Under the pieces are notes generated by a model that did no database searches, had not been told where the DNA came from, and saw only the letters and a list, made by a program, of their open reading frames with translations. The position numbers and the translations under genes are program-made. A DNA stretch of 64,000 nt from assembly GCA_002441145.1 (NCBI GenBank), contig DJVK01000007.1, positions 24,520 through 88,519 of the forward strand, read 5' to 3'. The DNA comes from Candidatus Saccharibacteria bacterium UBA6258 (lineage in GTDB: Bacteria; Patescibacteriota; Saccharimonadia; Saccharimonadales; Saccharimonadaceae). Positions 28,818 through 38,140 of the stretch are shown piece by piece (the stretch's first letter is position 1; each line of letters opens with the position of its first letter).

Positions 28818-28829
28818 TACTAACAGCAG

Positions 28830-29783
28830 CTATTGTTGAGTCTTGCGCGCTTCTTCTGTTATGAACTCGCGTATGTTCAGGGCTGCAGTCGCACCTTCGC
28901 CGACGGCACTTGCAACCTGCATCGTCGCTCCGCTGCGCACGTCGCCGCTCGCATACACACCCTTGATATTTGTCGCTAGGTGCATATCAGTTTTAACCAA
29001 ACCTCGCTCATCTAGCTCGACACCACTGCCCGCCAAAAACTGTGTATTAGGCTTTAGGCCTACAAACACAAAGACTCCGTCGACTTCGAGACGAATCGCT
29101 TCGCCATTTTCGGTCATAGCAACCGCGTTCACCTTACCTTGCTCATTAACAAGGATTTCAGTAGGTGTTGTTTGTAGATGTATAGTAATCTTACCTTCGT
29201 CAACGAACTTTTGTAGTTCGTGTTGCAATACTTCGCTCGCCTTAAGAGTACTGCGAACCAGCAAGTCGATATGGCTCGTGAAGCGTGTCAAAAAGATAGC
29301 TTCTTGAACGCCCGAGTTACCGCCGCCCACGACAGCAAGGCGTTTCTCGCGATAGAATGCGCCGTCACAGGTAGCACAGTAGTGTACGCCCCGGCCGTAA
29401 TACTCAGCTTCGCCAGGAATACCAAGCTTGTTATAGTCGCTACCTGTCGCAATTAAAACCGTCTTTGCTTTAACTTCGTTGCCGTCAACAGTGACGACGC
29501 GGTAATCGCCCTCGTCGCGAATTGCCGTAACATCACCGTATTCGATGTGCGCGCCAAATCGTTCAGCTTGTTTTTGCAGTTGATCAGCTAGGGTCATACC
29601 TTCGATGCCGTCAGGAAAACCAGGGTAGTTATCGACTTTATCAGTCACGGCCGCTAGCCCGCCAACGATTGCTTTTTCATAAAGAACTGTATCGATATCT
29701 TCGCGAGTCGTGTAAATTGCCGCTGCCAAGGCGCTCGGACCAGCACCAATCATCACAACATCACGAATTTCTTTTGTTTCCAT
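28830..29783 (-). CDS. trxB: Thioredoxin-disulfide reductase
   Basis: NADPH-dependent flavoprotein of 317 aa. FAD-binding GAGPSALAAAIYTTRED at the N-terminus, the redox-active CATCDGAFY near residue 135, the NADPH motif VVGGGNSGVQEAIFL, and the C-terminal GVYASGDVRSGATMQVASAVGEGATAA are all present. The usual second Gly-Ala of GAGPAG is Ser-Ala here. It would keep thioredoxins reduced and so could supply MsrB. It lies 12 nt downstream of the FKBP gene. Confidence 0.92.
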   Translation of the reverse strand: METKEIRDVVMIGAGPSALAAAIYTTREDIDTVLYEKAIVGGLAAVTDKVDNYPGFPDGIEGMTLADQLQKQAERFGAHIEYGDVTAIRDEGDYRVVTVDGNEVKAKTVLIATGSDYNKLGIPGEAEYYGRGVHYCATCDGAFYREKRLAVVGGGNSGVQEAIFLTRFTSHIDLLVRSTLKASEVLQHELQKFVDEGKITIHLQTTPTEILVNEQGKVNAVAMTENGEAIRLEVDGVFVFVGLKPNTQFLAGSGVELDERGLVKTDMHLATNIKGVYASGDVRSGATMQVASAVGEGATAALNIREFITEEARKTQQ

Positions 29784-29795
29784 AATTTCTCCTAA

Positions 29796-30458
29796 TTAGT
29801 ATGCACTTTGCAATAGTTCGGCAGGTACTTCTGGTTGCGGGATTTCTGTCGGTGCCGCTATAGCCATAACGACAAACTTTAGTGGTGTGTTTGCTGGGAT
29901 GTCATCACCTTGGCCACTCTCGCCATACGCTTTGTCTGATGGAATCGTAATTTCACGAACACCACCGATGCGCATGCCCTTCATACCTTCTTTCCAGCCT
30001 TCAATCAAGCCAGCAGCATCAAGCCCAGTGCTGATAGGTAGTGGCGATTTAAGTTTATCGCCATCAATCGATTGGTCAAAAACCTTGCCAAGTGGGTTCC
30101 AGCCGATGTAATAGGCAGCGAACTTTGTAGTCCCGGTAATCTCTACGCCGTCGCCAACCTTAAGATCCTCTGTCTTGATTTCTTTTACACCGTCACGATC
30201 GAACTCGGCAACCTGCGAGCTATATTCTTTGAAGGTATCATAATACTTCACAGATAATTCGACGCCTTGTGCATCGACTTTAGCCTGATACGCCCTATAC
30301 TCTGCAGTGTATTTATTCATTGCATCCTGCTGGCGAGCAGCATCGTTAGCCGCATTATCAATATCGAGGCCCATTACTGCGAATGAACCGAGCGTACCGA
30401 CAACCATGACTATCATTATCGTTAGGATACCCCAACGCTGAGCTTTTGTTGTTGCCAT
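29796..30458 (-). CDS. Membrane-anchored FKBP-type peptidyl-prolyl isomerase
   Basis: A 220-aa protein with an N-terminal membrane anchor (residues 9-30, GILTIMIVMVVGTLGSFAVMG), a helical linker (residues 35-90) and an FKBP domain. The domain can be followed from VGDGVEITGTTKFAAYYIGW through VFDQS, LIEGWKEGMKGMRIGGVREITIP and the final AYGESGQGDDIPANTPLKFVVMA. It probably assists folding of secreted proteins on the outer face. It is the first gene of a two-gene unit with trxB. Confidence 0.88.
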   Translation of the reverse strand: MATTKAQRWGILTIMIVMVVGTLGSFAVMGLDIDNAANDAARQQDAMNKYTAEYRAYQAKVDAQGVELSVKYYDTFKEYSSQVAEFDRDGVKEIKTEDLKVGDGVEITGTTKFAAYYIGWNPLGKVFDQSIDGDKLKSPLPISTGLDAAGLIEGWKEGMKGMRIGGVREITIPSDKAYGESGQGDDIPANTPLKFVVMAIAAPTEIPQPEVPAELLQSAY

Positions 30459-30540
30459 ATTTCCCTCTCGTTAACTTCTAGATTTATTATAACAAAAACG
30501 CAATAGATAACCTATATGTAAATGGTTTACACTGGGTGTA

Positions 30541-31740
30541 TTATTTGCTACGTTTTTGAGGCTTGATAGTAGGCGTAAAGTAATCGTGTTCATAAACTTT
30601 CGCGGCTCGCCAAGCGCCCAGTGATGTGCCTATCGGGAACACTTCTGAATAACCGACTAGGTCAGCAACCCGCCTAATCAATCCGCCAGTCCAGCCGTAT
30701 ATACGAACCCATCGCCATTCCACGACCGCCCAGTTATGTCCGACTGGGATTGCCGATACCGGCAGCATCGCCTTGTACTTTTTTGGCGGCCTACCCTTGC
30801 TCAGCCGTGTCAAATTGTCGACAACGAGGTCGGCATTATGAATCGCGGTTTGGGCAAGTCCGGTATATGGAGTCGCGGCATTGTCACCGATAACATACAC
30901 ATGATTATGTGCCCGAAGATAGTCGTCAACCAACACGCGACCGTTCGGCGCAAGCTTAAAGACATTCGGGTGTGCTGCGAAAAATGGATGATTCGTAACA
31001 CCTGATGTCCAGATAACCGTGTGGCTTTCGATGGGTCGACCGCTAACAATAAGTTCGTGCGCATTGGCGCGCTCTACTCTTTTGTTGGTTTCAATAATAA
31101 CTCCCAGGCGTTTTAGGCGTCGCGACACGACTTTACTAGTTAGCTGCGATGAACGTGGCAAAATACGCGGCGCAGCTTCGATTAAGTGGATACGCACCTT
31201 ATGGTTCTTGACACCGTAATACTTACAAAGTCGGTTAACGTACGTGCCGAGCGCCGCCGACAGTTCGATGCCCGTCGGTCCCGCGCCCACGACGACATAG
31301 TTTTTGTCCAGCGTATGCTTTTCGGCAATGTCAACGAAAAGTCGTTGCTTGAGTTTACGGATTTCTTCTTCGGATTTAATACCGTATGTGTATGTTTCGA
31401 GGCCAGGAATATCAAAGTATGTCGTTACGACGCCAATTGCAAAGATAACGGTCTCATAATAATATGCGATCCCAGACGCACCGCGTAAGGTCTTTTTATG
31501 CGCATCGATATGATATATCGTATCAATATAAACATGCACGTTTTGTTTGTCTGCAAATATCTCGCCTAGCGAAACCCAGGATTCTAGGTGACTATGCCCC
31601 GTTGCAGAGCTGTAGAGCGTCGGGTAATATTGAAAGTCCGGTTTATCGGTAATGATTGTAATCTGATTGCTCGGGTCTTTGGCAAGTTCTATCGCTGCGC
31701 GTACGCCGCCGAATCCGCCACCTACAATTGTAATTTGCAT
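30541..31740 (-). CDS. ndh: Type II NADH dehydrogenase-like FAD oxidoreductase
   Basis: A 399-aa NDH-2-type flavoprotein: IVGGGFGGVRAAIELA (FAD Rossmann) at the N-terminus, VVVGAGPTGIELSAALGTYV (NADH-binding Rossmann) near residue 150, the VYVIGDNAATPYTGLAQTAIHNA FAD-closing segment, and a C-terminal amphipathic region likely to bind the membrane. It would oxidise NADH and reduce quinone without proton pumping. It diverges from cydA, which fits a two-step NADH to oxygen chain. Confidence 0.85.
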   Translation of the reverse strand: MQITIVGGGFGGVRAAIELAKDPSNQITIITDKPDFQYYPTLYSSATGHSHLESWVSLGEIFADKQNVHVYIDTIYHIDAHKKTLRGASGIAYYYETVIFAIGVVTTYFDIPGLETYTYGIKSEEEIRKLKQRLFVDIAEKHTLDKNYVVVGAGPTGIELSAALGTYVNRLCKYYGVKNHKVRIHLIEAAPRILPRSSQLTSKVVSRRLKRLGVIIETNKRVERANAHELIVSGRPIESHTVIWTSGVTNHPFFAAHPNVFKLAPNGRVLVDDYLRAHNHVYVIGDNAATPYTGLAQTAIHNADLVVDNLTRLSKGRPPKKYKAMLPVSAIPVGHNWAVVEWRWVRIYGWTGGLIRRVADLVGYSEVFPIGTSLGAWRAAKVYEHDYFTPTIKPQKRSK

Positions 31741-31816
31741 GTCATATTTCTGTTATTAATAATTTGTTGTTCTAGCTGTATAATAGCAGACATTAGCATA
31801 AGCATAAAGGAAAAAC

Positions 31817-33079
31817 ATGGAAGAAGTTAACATAGGACGAGTGCTCGTCGGGGACTCGCTCGGATTTCATATAATATTCGTTGGCCTTTCGATTGGTTTA
31901 CCGTTTTTAATAAGCATATTCGAGTGGTATGCCTGGCGCAAAAACGACGATAACGTCCGTGGCCTCATACGCTTGCTTGCACGCTGGGCTGCTGTATTTG
32001 TTATTACTGGCGTGATGAGCGGCACCATTATCGCTCTGCAGTTCTCAACGTTGTGGGCTCCTTTCATGGATGCGGCACGACCGCACGTAGGTAAATTCTT
32101 CCAGCTCGAAAGCTACATGTTCCTCATCGAAGCCGTATTCCTAGCATGGTACTTCGCAACCATGAAGCAAGTAGGCACTAAAAAACACTTTTGGATTAGC
32201 ATCCCTATTAATATCGGAGCCATCGGATCGGCGTTCTTTATTACGATGGTGAATGCTTGGATGAATAATCCAACAGGCATTTGGACATCAACGACGACGA
32301 ATGAAATTCTCCACTCGGTAACCGCGTACTTTTTCGCAACAACACTTATCGTGCTAGGCTACCTCGCGTGGCGAAGCTTACATAAGCAAACCAATAAGTC
32401 TCAGGCGTTCGTACAATGGTCAATGAACCGAATTGCAATCATTGCAGCAATCCTAATGGGACTGCTAGGGATTCTCGGTCACCAATCAGCGGTGAATATC
32501 GCGCAGACACAACCCAGCAAACTTGCCGCAATCGAACTGCTCGACACAACTCAGACTAATGCACCTATGCGCATCGGCGGCGCAATGAATGACGACGGTA
32601 AAGCTGAAGGCGGCATCGTCATCCCTGGCCTGTTAAGCCTCCTTGCCGGTAACTCTTTCGATACGAAGGTAGTTGGCCTAGCGGATTATCCTCGCGATCG
32701 CTGGCCGCTCTTAGTCGTCCATCTACTCTTTGACATTAAGATGGCTCTCGTTGGACTTGCTTCCGGCTTGATTGCAGGTACATTGTTCTTCTACTGGCGC
32801 ACGCGCAAACAACCGCGTTGGTTCGCGATAATTCTTGCGGCATTCGGTAGTATCGGCATCGTAATGGTAGAGTTGGGCTGGATGTTAACTGAACTCGGTC
32901 GCCAACCATGGGCGATAAACGGCAAACTGCTGACTGTCGACGCATTTACCAAGGGAGTGAATATGATGCAAACAGGAATTATCTTCCCTACGCTTTTCGT
33001 CGTACTATTTATCGCGACAACATTTGCGTTAAACTATACAACCCGCCAATGGCGTAAAACGGAGAAATTGTCATGGTAG
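31817..33079 (+). CDS. cydA: Cytochrome bd-type quinol oxidase subunit I
   Basis: Membrane subunit (420 aa, about nine helices) carrying the haems. The N-terminal helix has a His in DSLGFHIIFVGLSIGLPF (expected b595/d ligand), LHSVTAYFFATTLI supplies the second His, and MLTELGRQPWAING matches the GRQPW quinol-site region. The quinol loop is short, as in Firmicute-type enzymes. It has an AAAGGA ribosome binding site and a TATAAT box near 31779. It overlaps the next gene by 7 nt. Confidence 0.92.
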   Translation: MEEVNIGRVLVGDSLGFHIIFVGLSIGLPFLISIFEWYAWRKNDDNVRGLIRLLARWAAVFVITGVMSGTIIALQFSTLWAPFMDAARPHVGKFFQLESYMFLIEAVFLAWYFATMKQVGTKKHFWISIPINIGAIGSAFFITMVNAWMNNPTGIWTSTTTNEILHSVTAYFFATTLIVLGYLAWRSLHKQTNKSQAFVQWSMNRIAIIAAILMGLLGILGHQSAVNIAQTQPSKLAAIELLDTTQTNAPMRIGGAMNDDGKAEGGIVIPGLLSLLAGNSFDTKVVGLADYPRDRWPLLVVHLLFDIKMALVGLASGLIAGTLFFYWRTRKQPRWFAIILAAFGSIGIVMVELGWMLTELGRQPWAINGKLLTVDAFTKGVNMMQTGIIFPTLFVVLFIATTFALNYTTRQWRKTEKLSW

Positions 33080-33600
33080 AAGCACTCTACGCTCTCATTA
33101 TCGGACCGATTATTATCTACCTTGTATTTTCAGTTATCGAAATCTGGACCGCCTACACGCTTGGATTCAAGCGTCGCCCATCGCGTGCACTCGTCTTCAT
33201 TCAAGCGTCGACTGAACTGACCAATACGATACTGGTCTTTGCCTATGCTCAGTTTATGGTGACCTTCGCAGCGCTGCTCGTAGATATTGGAGCGCAACTA
33301 TATACACCAGTCGCATTACTTATGGCCTCGCTCCTTATTCGTGGATCAATTTACCTCTTCTTGTTTTACCTCGCTAAGCCGCCGCGATGGGTTTACGCTA
33401 GCTTAATTGCCAGCTATCTCGCCGGTGTCGTTGCACTTGTATGGGGACTACTGATTGTTGTACCGGCCATTATATCGAGTAACTTTACACCATACACACA
33501 AGATATTCCACTTCTCCTACTCGTGGGTGTTCCGGCATTAGCGCTCTTCTTGATTCCACTATTCATCGTATATCGAAACGCACTTAAAGAATTAGCGTAG
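33073..33600 (+). CDS. Short putative subunit II of the bd-type oxidase
   Basis: A 175-aa protein with about five membrane helices (near residues 5-25, 47-73, 77-100, 107-135 and 147-168), starting 7 nt inside cydA. Its position and translational coupling make it the natural partner of CydA, but CydB is usually 330-380 aa with eight or more helices. I see no clear CydB sequence motif, so it is either a half-size CydB or an unrelated replacement subunit. No truncation scar is visible: the frame ends cleanly, 17 nt from the convergent ABC gene. Confidence 0.7.
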   Translation: MVEALYALIIGPIIIYLVFSVIEIWTAYTLGFKRRPSRALVFIQASTELTNTILVFAYAQFMVTFAALLVDIGAQLYTPVALLMASLLIRGSIYLFLFYLAKPPRWVYASLIASYLAGVVALVWGLLIVVPAIISSNFTPYTQDIPLLLLVGVPALALFLIPLFIVYRNALKELA

Positions 33601-33617
33601 TCAAAACTAGCAAATAA

Positions 33618-35399
33618 TTACGTTGTGATTTCGAATTTCTGAAGGCTCTTTTTCGCAGCTTCTGTGGAGCCCATTTGAAGTTCTAGTAATTGCGCGTAAA
33701 TACCATCGGTCTTACTGAGTTCTGCCGGGGTACCTACCTCGTCAATGCGACCGTTACGTATCGTTACGATGCGGTCTACGTGCGCAATGGTGCTTAATCG
33801 GTGAGCAATAATTAATGTAGTGCGGCCCTTCATTAAACGATTAAGCGCTTCTTGAACTAATTTTTCAGCACGGCTATCCAGACTGCTCGTCGCCTCGTCC
33901 AGTATCAATATCGGCGCATCTTTCAATATAGCGCGCGCTATTGCGATGCGCTGTTTTTGTCCGCCGCTTAGCTTAAGCCCACGCTCACCAATTTGCGTGT
34001 CGAAACCTTTATCGAGCTTACCGACAAATTCAAATGCATTCGCGGCTTTTGCCGCCGCCTCTACTTGCCTGTCGCTAGCTTTAGGGTTCGCGTAGGCGAT
34101 ATTTTCGCGAATCGTACCACTAAACAACGCCGGTTCCTGGAACACGACACCAATATTCTGGCGTAGACTGGTTTGAGTAACAGTATGAATTGGCGTTCCA
34201 TCAATCTTGATTTCTCCTGCACTGACATCATACAACCGTAGTAATAAACTCGTAAGCGTCGTTTTGCCTTCGCCGCTCTCACCTACCAAGGCTACCTTTT
34301 CACCAGGCTTGACTGTAAATGCGATATCATGCAACACCTCTTTCTCGTGTCCATAACCAAATGATACACCGCCATAGACGACTTCGCCCTTGGCAACCTT
34401 CAGTTTTTGAGCACCACGAGCGTCTGCGATGTCTGGCTCGGTCTCCATGACACTAAAGTAATCTCTACTGCCCGCGATTGCTTTTTGCGTGTTATCGACG
34501 ATGAAACTCATGTTGAAGATTGGGAACCGCACCATGTTCACGAGCTGGATAAGCAGCACCATCTCACCGATTGTAAACTCGCCATTAGCGGTATATACGA
34601 ATAGGTATGCAAAAACTCCGAAGAAGACGACGTTCAACACGAGCCGACGAATGACATCCATCTTATGCCAATAGTTTGATTGCTCTTTCGTTAATACGAC
34701 AGTCTTTTGATAGCGTTTTGCAAAATGCCGAAACTCAACATGCTCTTGGATGAAACTTTTTACTACGCGAATTTGCGAAACAACTTCGTTAAACCGCCCG
34801 CTTGCAATATCATGCTGTAAATTTTTGCGATCCTGCAACTTTTGCCATCGCTTGCTCGTTTTTGCCGTTAGCCACATGAAAATCGGGTAAAGAATGAATA
34901 GCAGAAGGGCGAGTTCCCAGCTGTAAATCGCAACGATGACTAATGTTAGGATCATCGTCAGGAACATCTGGAAGAAATTATTCGCAAAAATGTTCAGAAA
35001 CTGCGTGACTTCGGTTATCGTTCGGTTCAGTCTATTTATTATCGTCCCTGTCAGTTCATTGTCGTAGTAGCCCTGTGGCAAACGCAACAAGTGGTAATAG
35101 TACCGTTCGCTCAAGTGTGCGCGTAACTTGATACTCATGATGTCGCCTAGGTAGCCTCCATAATTTGTCACAAAGGTGTTAGCGACATCTACGCCGAATA
35201 ATGCTACGGCAAGCCAAAGAGCGCCAGAAACGTCAGCGTTCCCCGTCTGAATGGACCCCACTATTAAATCGGTAGCCAATTTTATAATGAAAGGTGCCGC
35301 CAGCGCAGTCAAGCTCATCAGTATCGACATTACAACGATACCTACATAATAAGGCCAGAGGTCTCGTGCGTAACGTAAAATTTTAATCAGGTCGTTCAT
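33618..35399 (-). CDS. ABC exporter, fused permease and ATPase
   Basis: A homodimeric-type exporter half of 593 aa (MsbA/LmrA/MdlB group). Six membrane helices occupy residues 15-300; the ATPase domain has Walker A VGESGEGKTTL, Q-loop GVVFQEPALF, signature LSGGQKQRIAIARA, Walker B ILILDEATSSLD and the H-loop IIAHRLST. It probably exports lipids, drugs or peptides; no substrate is suggested by its neighbours. The ATP-binding motifs are all intact. Confidence 0.93.
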   Translation of the reverse strand: MNDLIKILRYARDLWPYYVGIVVMSILMSLTALAAPFIIKLATDLIVGSIQTGNADVSGALWLAVALFGVDVANTFVTNYGGYLGDIMSIKLRAHLSERYYYHLLRLPQGYYDNELTGTIINRLNRTITEVTQFLNIFANNFFQMFLTMILTLVIVAIYSWELALLLFILYPIFMWLTAKTSKRWQKLQDRKNLQHDIASGRFNEVVSQIRVVKSFIQEHVEFRHFAKRYQKTVVLTKEQSNYWHKMDVIRRLVLNVVFFGVFAYLFVYTANGEFTIGEMVLLIQLVNMVRFPIFNMSFIVDNTQKAIAGSRDYFSVMETEPDIADARGAQKLKVAKGEVVYGGVSFGYGHEKEVLHDIAFTVKPGEKVALVGESGEGKTTLTSLLLRLYDVSAGEIKIDGTPIHTVTQTSLRQNIGVVFQEPALFSGTIRENIAYANPKASDRQVEAAAKAANAFEFVGKLDKGFDTQIGERGLKLSGGQKQRIAIARAILKDAPILILDEATSSLDSRAEKLVQEALNRLMKGRTTLIIAHRLSTIAHVDRIVTIRNGRIDEVGTPAELSKTDGIYAQLLELQMGSTEAAKKSLQKFEITT

Positions 35400-35442
35400 A
35401 TATGTCTATTATACGGGGCACAAGAGATAAACGAGCGACATT

Positions 35443-35673
35443 TTAGGACTTTCTAATCCAGTTTCCGTTCTCGCCTTTATGATACATATGCTTTACTGCA
35501 CTCCACGCTACTTTATGCGCGGTTTCTTCGCGCGACGCATCACCTTCGCGATCGTCCTCATCTTCATACTCCTCCCAGGCGTGATTAAACGCTTCTTTGT
35601 ATATATCTTGAGCATGATCCGGTAAAACGTTTCGGACAGAATCTGGTAAGTCGGTTACTGATGAATATGGCAT
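35443..35673 (-). CDS. chaB: ChaB-family protein
   Basis: A 76-aa protein matching ChaB throughout: VTDLPDSVRNVLPDHAQDIYKEAFNHAWEEY, followed by an acidic stretch and HKVAWSAVKHMYHKGENGNW. ChaB was named as a regulator of the Na+/Ca2+ antiporter ChaA in E. coli, but its real role is unclear. It has a strong AAGGAGG ribosome binding site and follows the SDR gene by 10 nt, so the two are co-transcribed. Confidence 0.9.
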   Translation of the reverse strand: MPYSSVTDLPDSVRNVLPDHAQDIYKEAFNHAWEEYEDEDDREGDASREETAHKVAWSAVKHMYHKGENGNWIRKS

Positions 35674-35683
35674 GTTATCCTCC

Positions 35684-36577
35684 TTATGATATAGGCGAGC
35701 CGCCTGTTACTCCGATTATTTCACCTGTGATATAACTTGATTCTTGGCTTGCTAGGAATATATAGACACCTGCTAGCTCTGCTGGTTGACCGGCGCGACC
35801 CAGTGGTGTATCTTTACCGAAATTAGGCAGATCTTTAGGCTGTTGACCATGAGATGGTTGCAACGGAGTCCAAATCGGACCGGGCGCAACCGCATTGACC
35901 CGAATGCCCTTACTCACCAACTGGGCTGCGAGACCCTTGGTAAAGTTTGCTATTGCGGCCTTCGTCGCAGCATAGTCTAATTTGTCAGGTGATGGTTGAT
36001 ACGCTTGAATAGATGTCGTATTTATAATCGTGCCTCCCTTTGGAATGTATTTAAGAGCTCGTTTACTGACCCAGAACATCGCAAATACATTTACTCTAAA
36101 GGTTGCCTCTAGTTGGTGAGTATCCAGTGTATTGATATCTTCTACCGAAATTTGCTTTGCTGCATTGTTTATGACGATATCTAGACCACCGAGTTGCGAC
36201 GCCGCTTCATCAACTAAATACTTACAAAATGTCTCGTCTGTAAGATCGCCGGGAATTGCTACAGCCTTACGACCTGCTTCCCTAATTATTTTTATTGTTT
36301 CGTCGGCATCTGTCTGCTCACTCGGTAAGTAGTTTATTGCGATATCTGCACCCTCTCGTGCAAAAGCGATGGCAACTGCTCGCCCAATACCCGAATCACC
36401 ACCAGTGATTAATACCTTACGGCTTTTCATACGGCCTAACCCCTGATAGGTATCTTCGCCATGATCGGCTTGTGGAATTAATTTCGAATCTAAGCCTGGT
36501 TCTGGTTGAGATTGTTCGGGGATGTCCAAATCTGGATATTGCGTAGTGGGATCTTGTTTTTCATATTGATTTGCCAT
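35684..36577 (-). CDS. Short-chain dehydrogenase/reductase, YghA/YhxC-like
   Basis: A classical SDR of 297 aa with a 45-residue Pro/Gln-rich N-terminal extension, as in the YghA/GsiB-associated group. NAD(P)-binding [29 protein letters not shown], and the catalytic Tyr-Lys pair in [10 protein letters not shown] are present, with the C-terminal [14 protein letters not shown]. It probably reduces aldehydes or ketones, often under stress. It heads a two-gene unit with chaB. Confidence 0.9.
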   Translation of the reverse strand: MANQYEKQDPTTQYPDLDIPEQSQPEPGLDSKLIPQADHGEDTYQGLGRMKSRKVLITGGDSGIGRAVAIAFAREGADIAINYLPSEQTDADETIKIIREAGRKAVAIPGDLTDETFCKYLVDEAASQLGGLDIVINNAAKQISVEDINTLDTHQLEATFRVNVFAMFWVSKRALKYIPKGGTIINTTSIQAYQPSPDKLDYAATKAAIANFTKGLAAQLVSKGIRVNAVAPGPIWTPLQPSHGQQPKDLPNFGKDTPLGRAGQPAELAGVYIFLASQESSYITGEIIGVTGGSPIS

Positions 36578-36643
36578 CTCGCACCTCCATAGTTACCTAT
36601 CTAGCGTATCGCCGATTACAAGCACAAACTATGAAAAACTTCA

Positions 36644-37216
36644 CTATTGCTTTGAGACGAATGGGTTGTTTCGCAAATAAAACCGCCACGGTATGTCAAT
36701 CGCTTTCGTTATCCCTACGCGATTTGTCGTGACGATATCAGATTCATCGACTCTATCGCCAGTGACTAGACGCAGTTCACCAGCGCGTAAGTCGTGCCCG
36801 CTGAGATTCATATCGATACCGAGTGCTTGACACAACTTCGCTGGCCCGTTGGTTAGGTCTGGGCCAGACCTGCCGTAACGTCGAGCGACGAGCGGAGCGA
36901 CATCACCTAGCGGCTCAACAGCGCGAATCAGAACACCGGCACCATAACCTACCGCACCCGCCACGACATTACAACAATAATGCATGCCATAGGTAAAATA
37001 CACGTATAGTCGACCATTTTCTCCGAACATCACTTCAGTACGCGCCGTCTCGCCCTTATAACTATGGCTTGCAGCGTCATCCTGACGATATGCCTCGGTT
37101 TCAACAATCCGCACCCTGACAGCAACGCCATCAATTTTGCGGATTAGATAGCATCCCAATAATTTACGAGCTACGGTCGGTGCATCCTGGTCTAAAAAAT
37201 CTGGCCATTCGTGCAT
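36644..37216 (-). CDS. DNA-3-methyladenine glycosylase, AAG/MPG family
   Basis: Base-excision repair glycosylase of 190 aa. The N-terminus ARKLLGCYLIRK, VETEAYRQDDAASHSYKG with the catalytic Glu, MFGENGRLYVYFTYGMHYCCNVV, and GVLIRAVEPL are all AAG landmarks, and the length is normal. It removes alkylated purines. It is preceded 7 nt upstream by the cupin gene and is likely co-transcribed with it. Confidence 0.93.
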   Translation of the reverse strand: MHEWPDFLDQDAPTVARKLLGCYLIRKIDGVAVRVRIVETEAYRQDDAASHSYKGETARTEVMFGENGRLYVYFTYGMHYCCNVVAGAVGYGAGVLIRAVEPLGDVAPLVARRYGRSGPDLTNGPAKLCQALGIDMNLSGHDLRAGELRLVTGDRVDESDIVTTNRVGITKAIDIPWRFYLRNNPFVSKQ

Positions 37217-37223
37217 ATATATT

Positions 37224-37619
37224 TTATTCTGAGGTCACTCCGTCAAACTGCTCGTCACTAGCACTTGCCGCTGCCTTGGTAGCAAATTCAATACCATCCT
37301 TATGATGGGGGGTCGCATAGATTGTATACATTTTGAGGTTTTCAGTAGACGAGGTATTCATGACGTTGTGACGACATCCCGCTGGTACGATAACGCCGCT
37401 ACCTGTCGTTACCTCGTACTCGTGGCTATCTAAGATAACCTTACCGTTACCTTTTTCAAATCTAAAGAATTGATCATTGCCGTGCATTTCCATGCCGATA
37501 TTCTCTCCGGGCGCTAAGCTCATAACTACTAACTGCATGTACCGACCTGTGTAAATCACATGCCTAAAATTTTCATTAACCAACGCCTGCTGTTCGATAT
37601 TTCTATTAAACCCGTTCAT
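37224..37619 (-). CDS. Cupin-domain protein
   Basis: A single-cupin protein of 131 aa. The core has NIGMEMHGNDQFFRFEKGNGKVIL (first cupin motif, with His, Asp and Glu/Phe positions) and GSGVIVPAGCRHNVMN (second motif with the metal-binding His). Small cupins of this type bind a metal and may be isomerases or sensors; no substrate is indicated. It has a GGAGCG-type ribosome binding site. Confidence 0.85.
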   Translation of the reverse strand: MNGFNRNIEQQALVNENFRHVIYTGRYMQLVVMSLAPGENIGMEMHGNDQFFRFEKGNGKVILDSHEYEVTTGSGVIVPAGCRHNVMNTSSTENLKMYTIYATPHHKDGIEFATKAAASASDEQFDGVTSE

Positions 37620-37708
37620 GATCGCTCCTTTTCACCTTACTGTATTAAGCTTACGTCGCCACTGACTGTAATATCTATTACTTTTTTCACACAAATCATA
37701 TTATTAAA

Positions 37709-37737
37709 TTGACTAAAGTCAAACTATTTGATGTAAT
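37709..37737 (+). promoter_or_regulatory. Promoter of unit A with a palindrome over the -35 box
   Basis: TTGACT, a 17-nt spacer and TGTAAT form a good sigma-70 promoter. TTGACT-AA-AGTCAA (37709-37722) is a perfect 6-bp inverted repeat covering the -35 box, an operator candidate. The predicted start is near 37744, 20 nt before the GTG. Confidence 0.6.
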
Positions 37738-37763
37738 AGGCATGGCACTACTAGTGAAAGGAT

Positions 37764-38090
37764 GTGACAGGTTACATGCGGTACCGCAACGACCATCACA
37801 CGAGCAGTCTCCGTAAGGTCGGAGTAGCGAAGCGCATCGTGGAGCGATTGGTCGCGCTCAAGGACGTCCGTTCATCCAGTGACATCGCCGAACTTCGGCT
37901 CTTCGTTCACCGCAGCGAAGCCGGGCCGAGCTTTGGGGAAATCACCGCGTTCTGGACGTCCAAAGAGAAAGGCACGCCTTCGGGCAGCCGGAACTTCGGT
38001 TGGAGCAGCACCATGGCCTTCGGCTACAGTGAACCACCTCTTACCGAACGGCAACTCGCAGTTATTAACGAGTTGGCAGGACTGTCGTAG
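37764..38090 (+). CDS. Unit A, first gene: basic 108-aa protein of unknown function
   Basis: No family is recognised. The product is soluble and basic (many Arg, Lys, Ser), without membrane segments. Codons are markedly G/C-ending compared with the neighbouring host genes. The start could be the GTG at 37764, just 2 nt after an AAAGGA, or the ATG at 37776, 13 nt after it. It is followed 50 nt later by a 57-aa membrane gene and a strong hairpin, which together form the first of the G+C-rich units in this region. Confidence 0.6.
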   Translation: MTGYMRYRNDHHTSSLRKVGVAKRIVERLVALKDVRSSSDIAELRLFVHRSEAGPSFGEITAFWTSKEKGTPSGSRNFGWSSTMAFGYSEPPLTERQLAVINELAGLS

Positions 38091-38140
38091 AACTTACGGC
38101 ACATCGCCCGCTTTCCAGATGCAAGCGAAGGAGGCATGTT

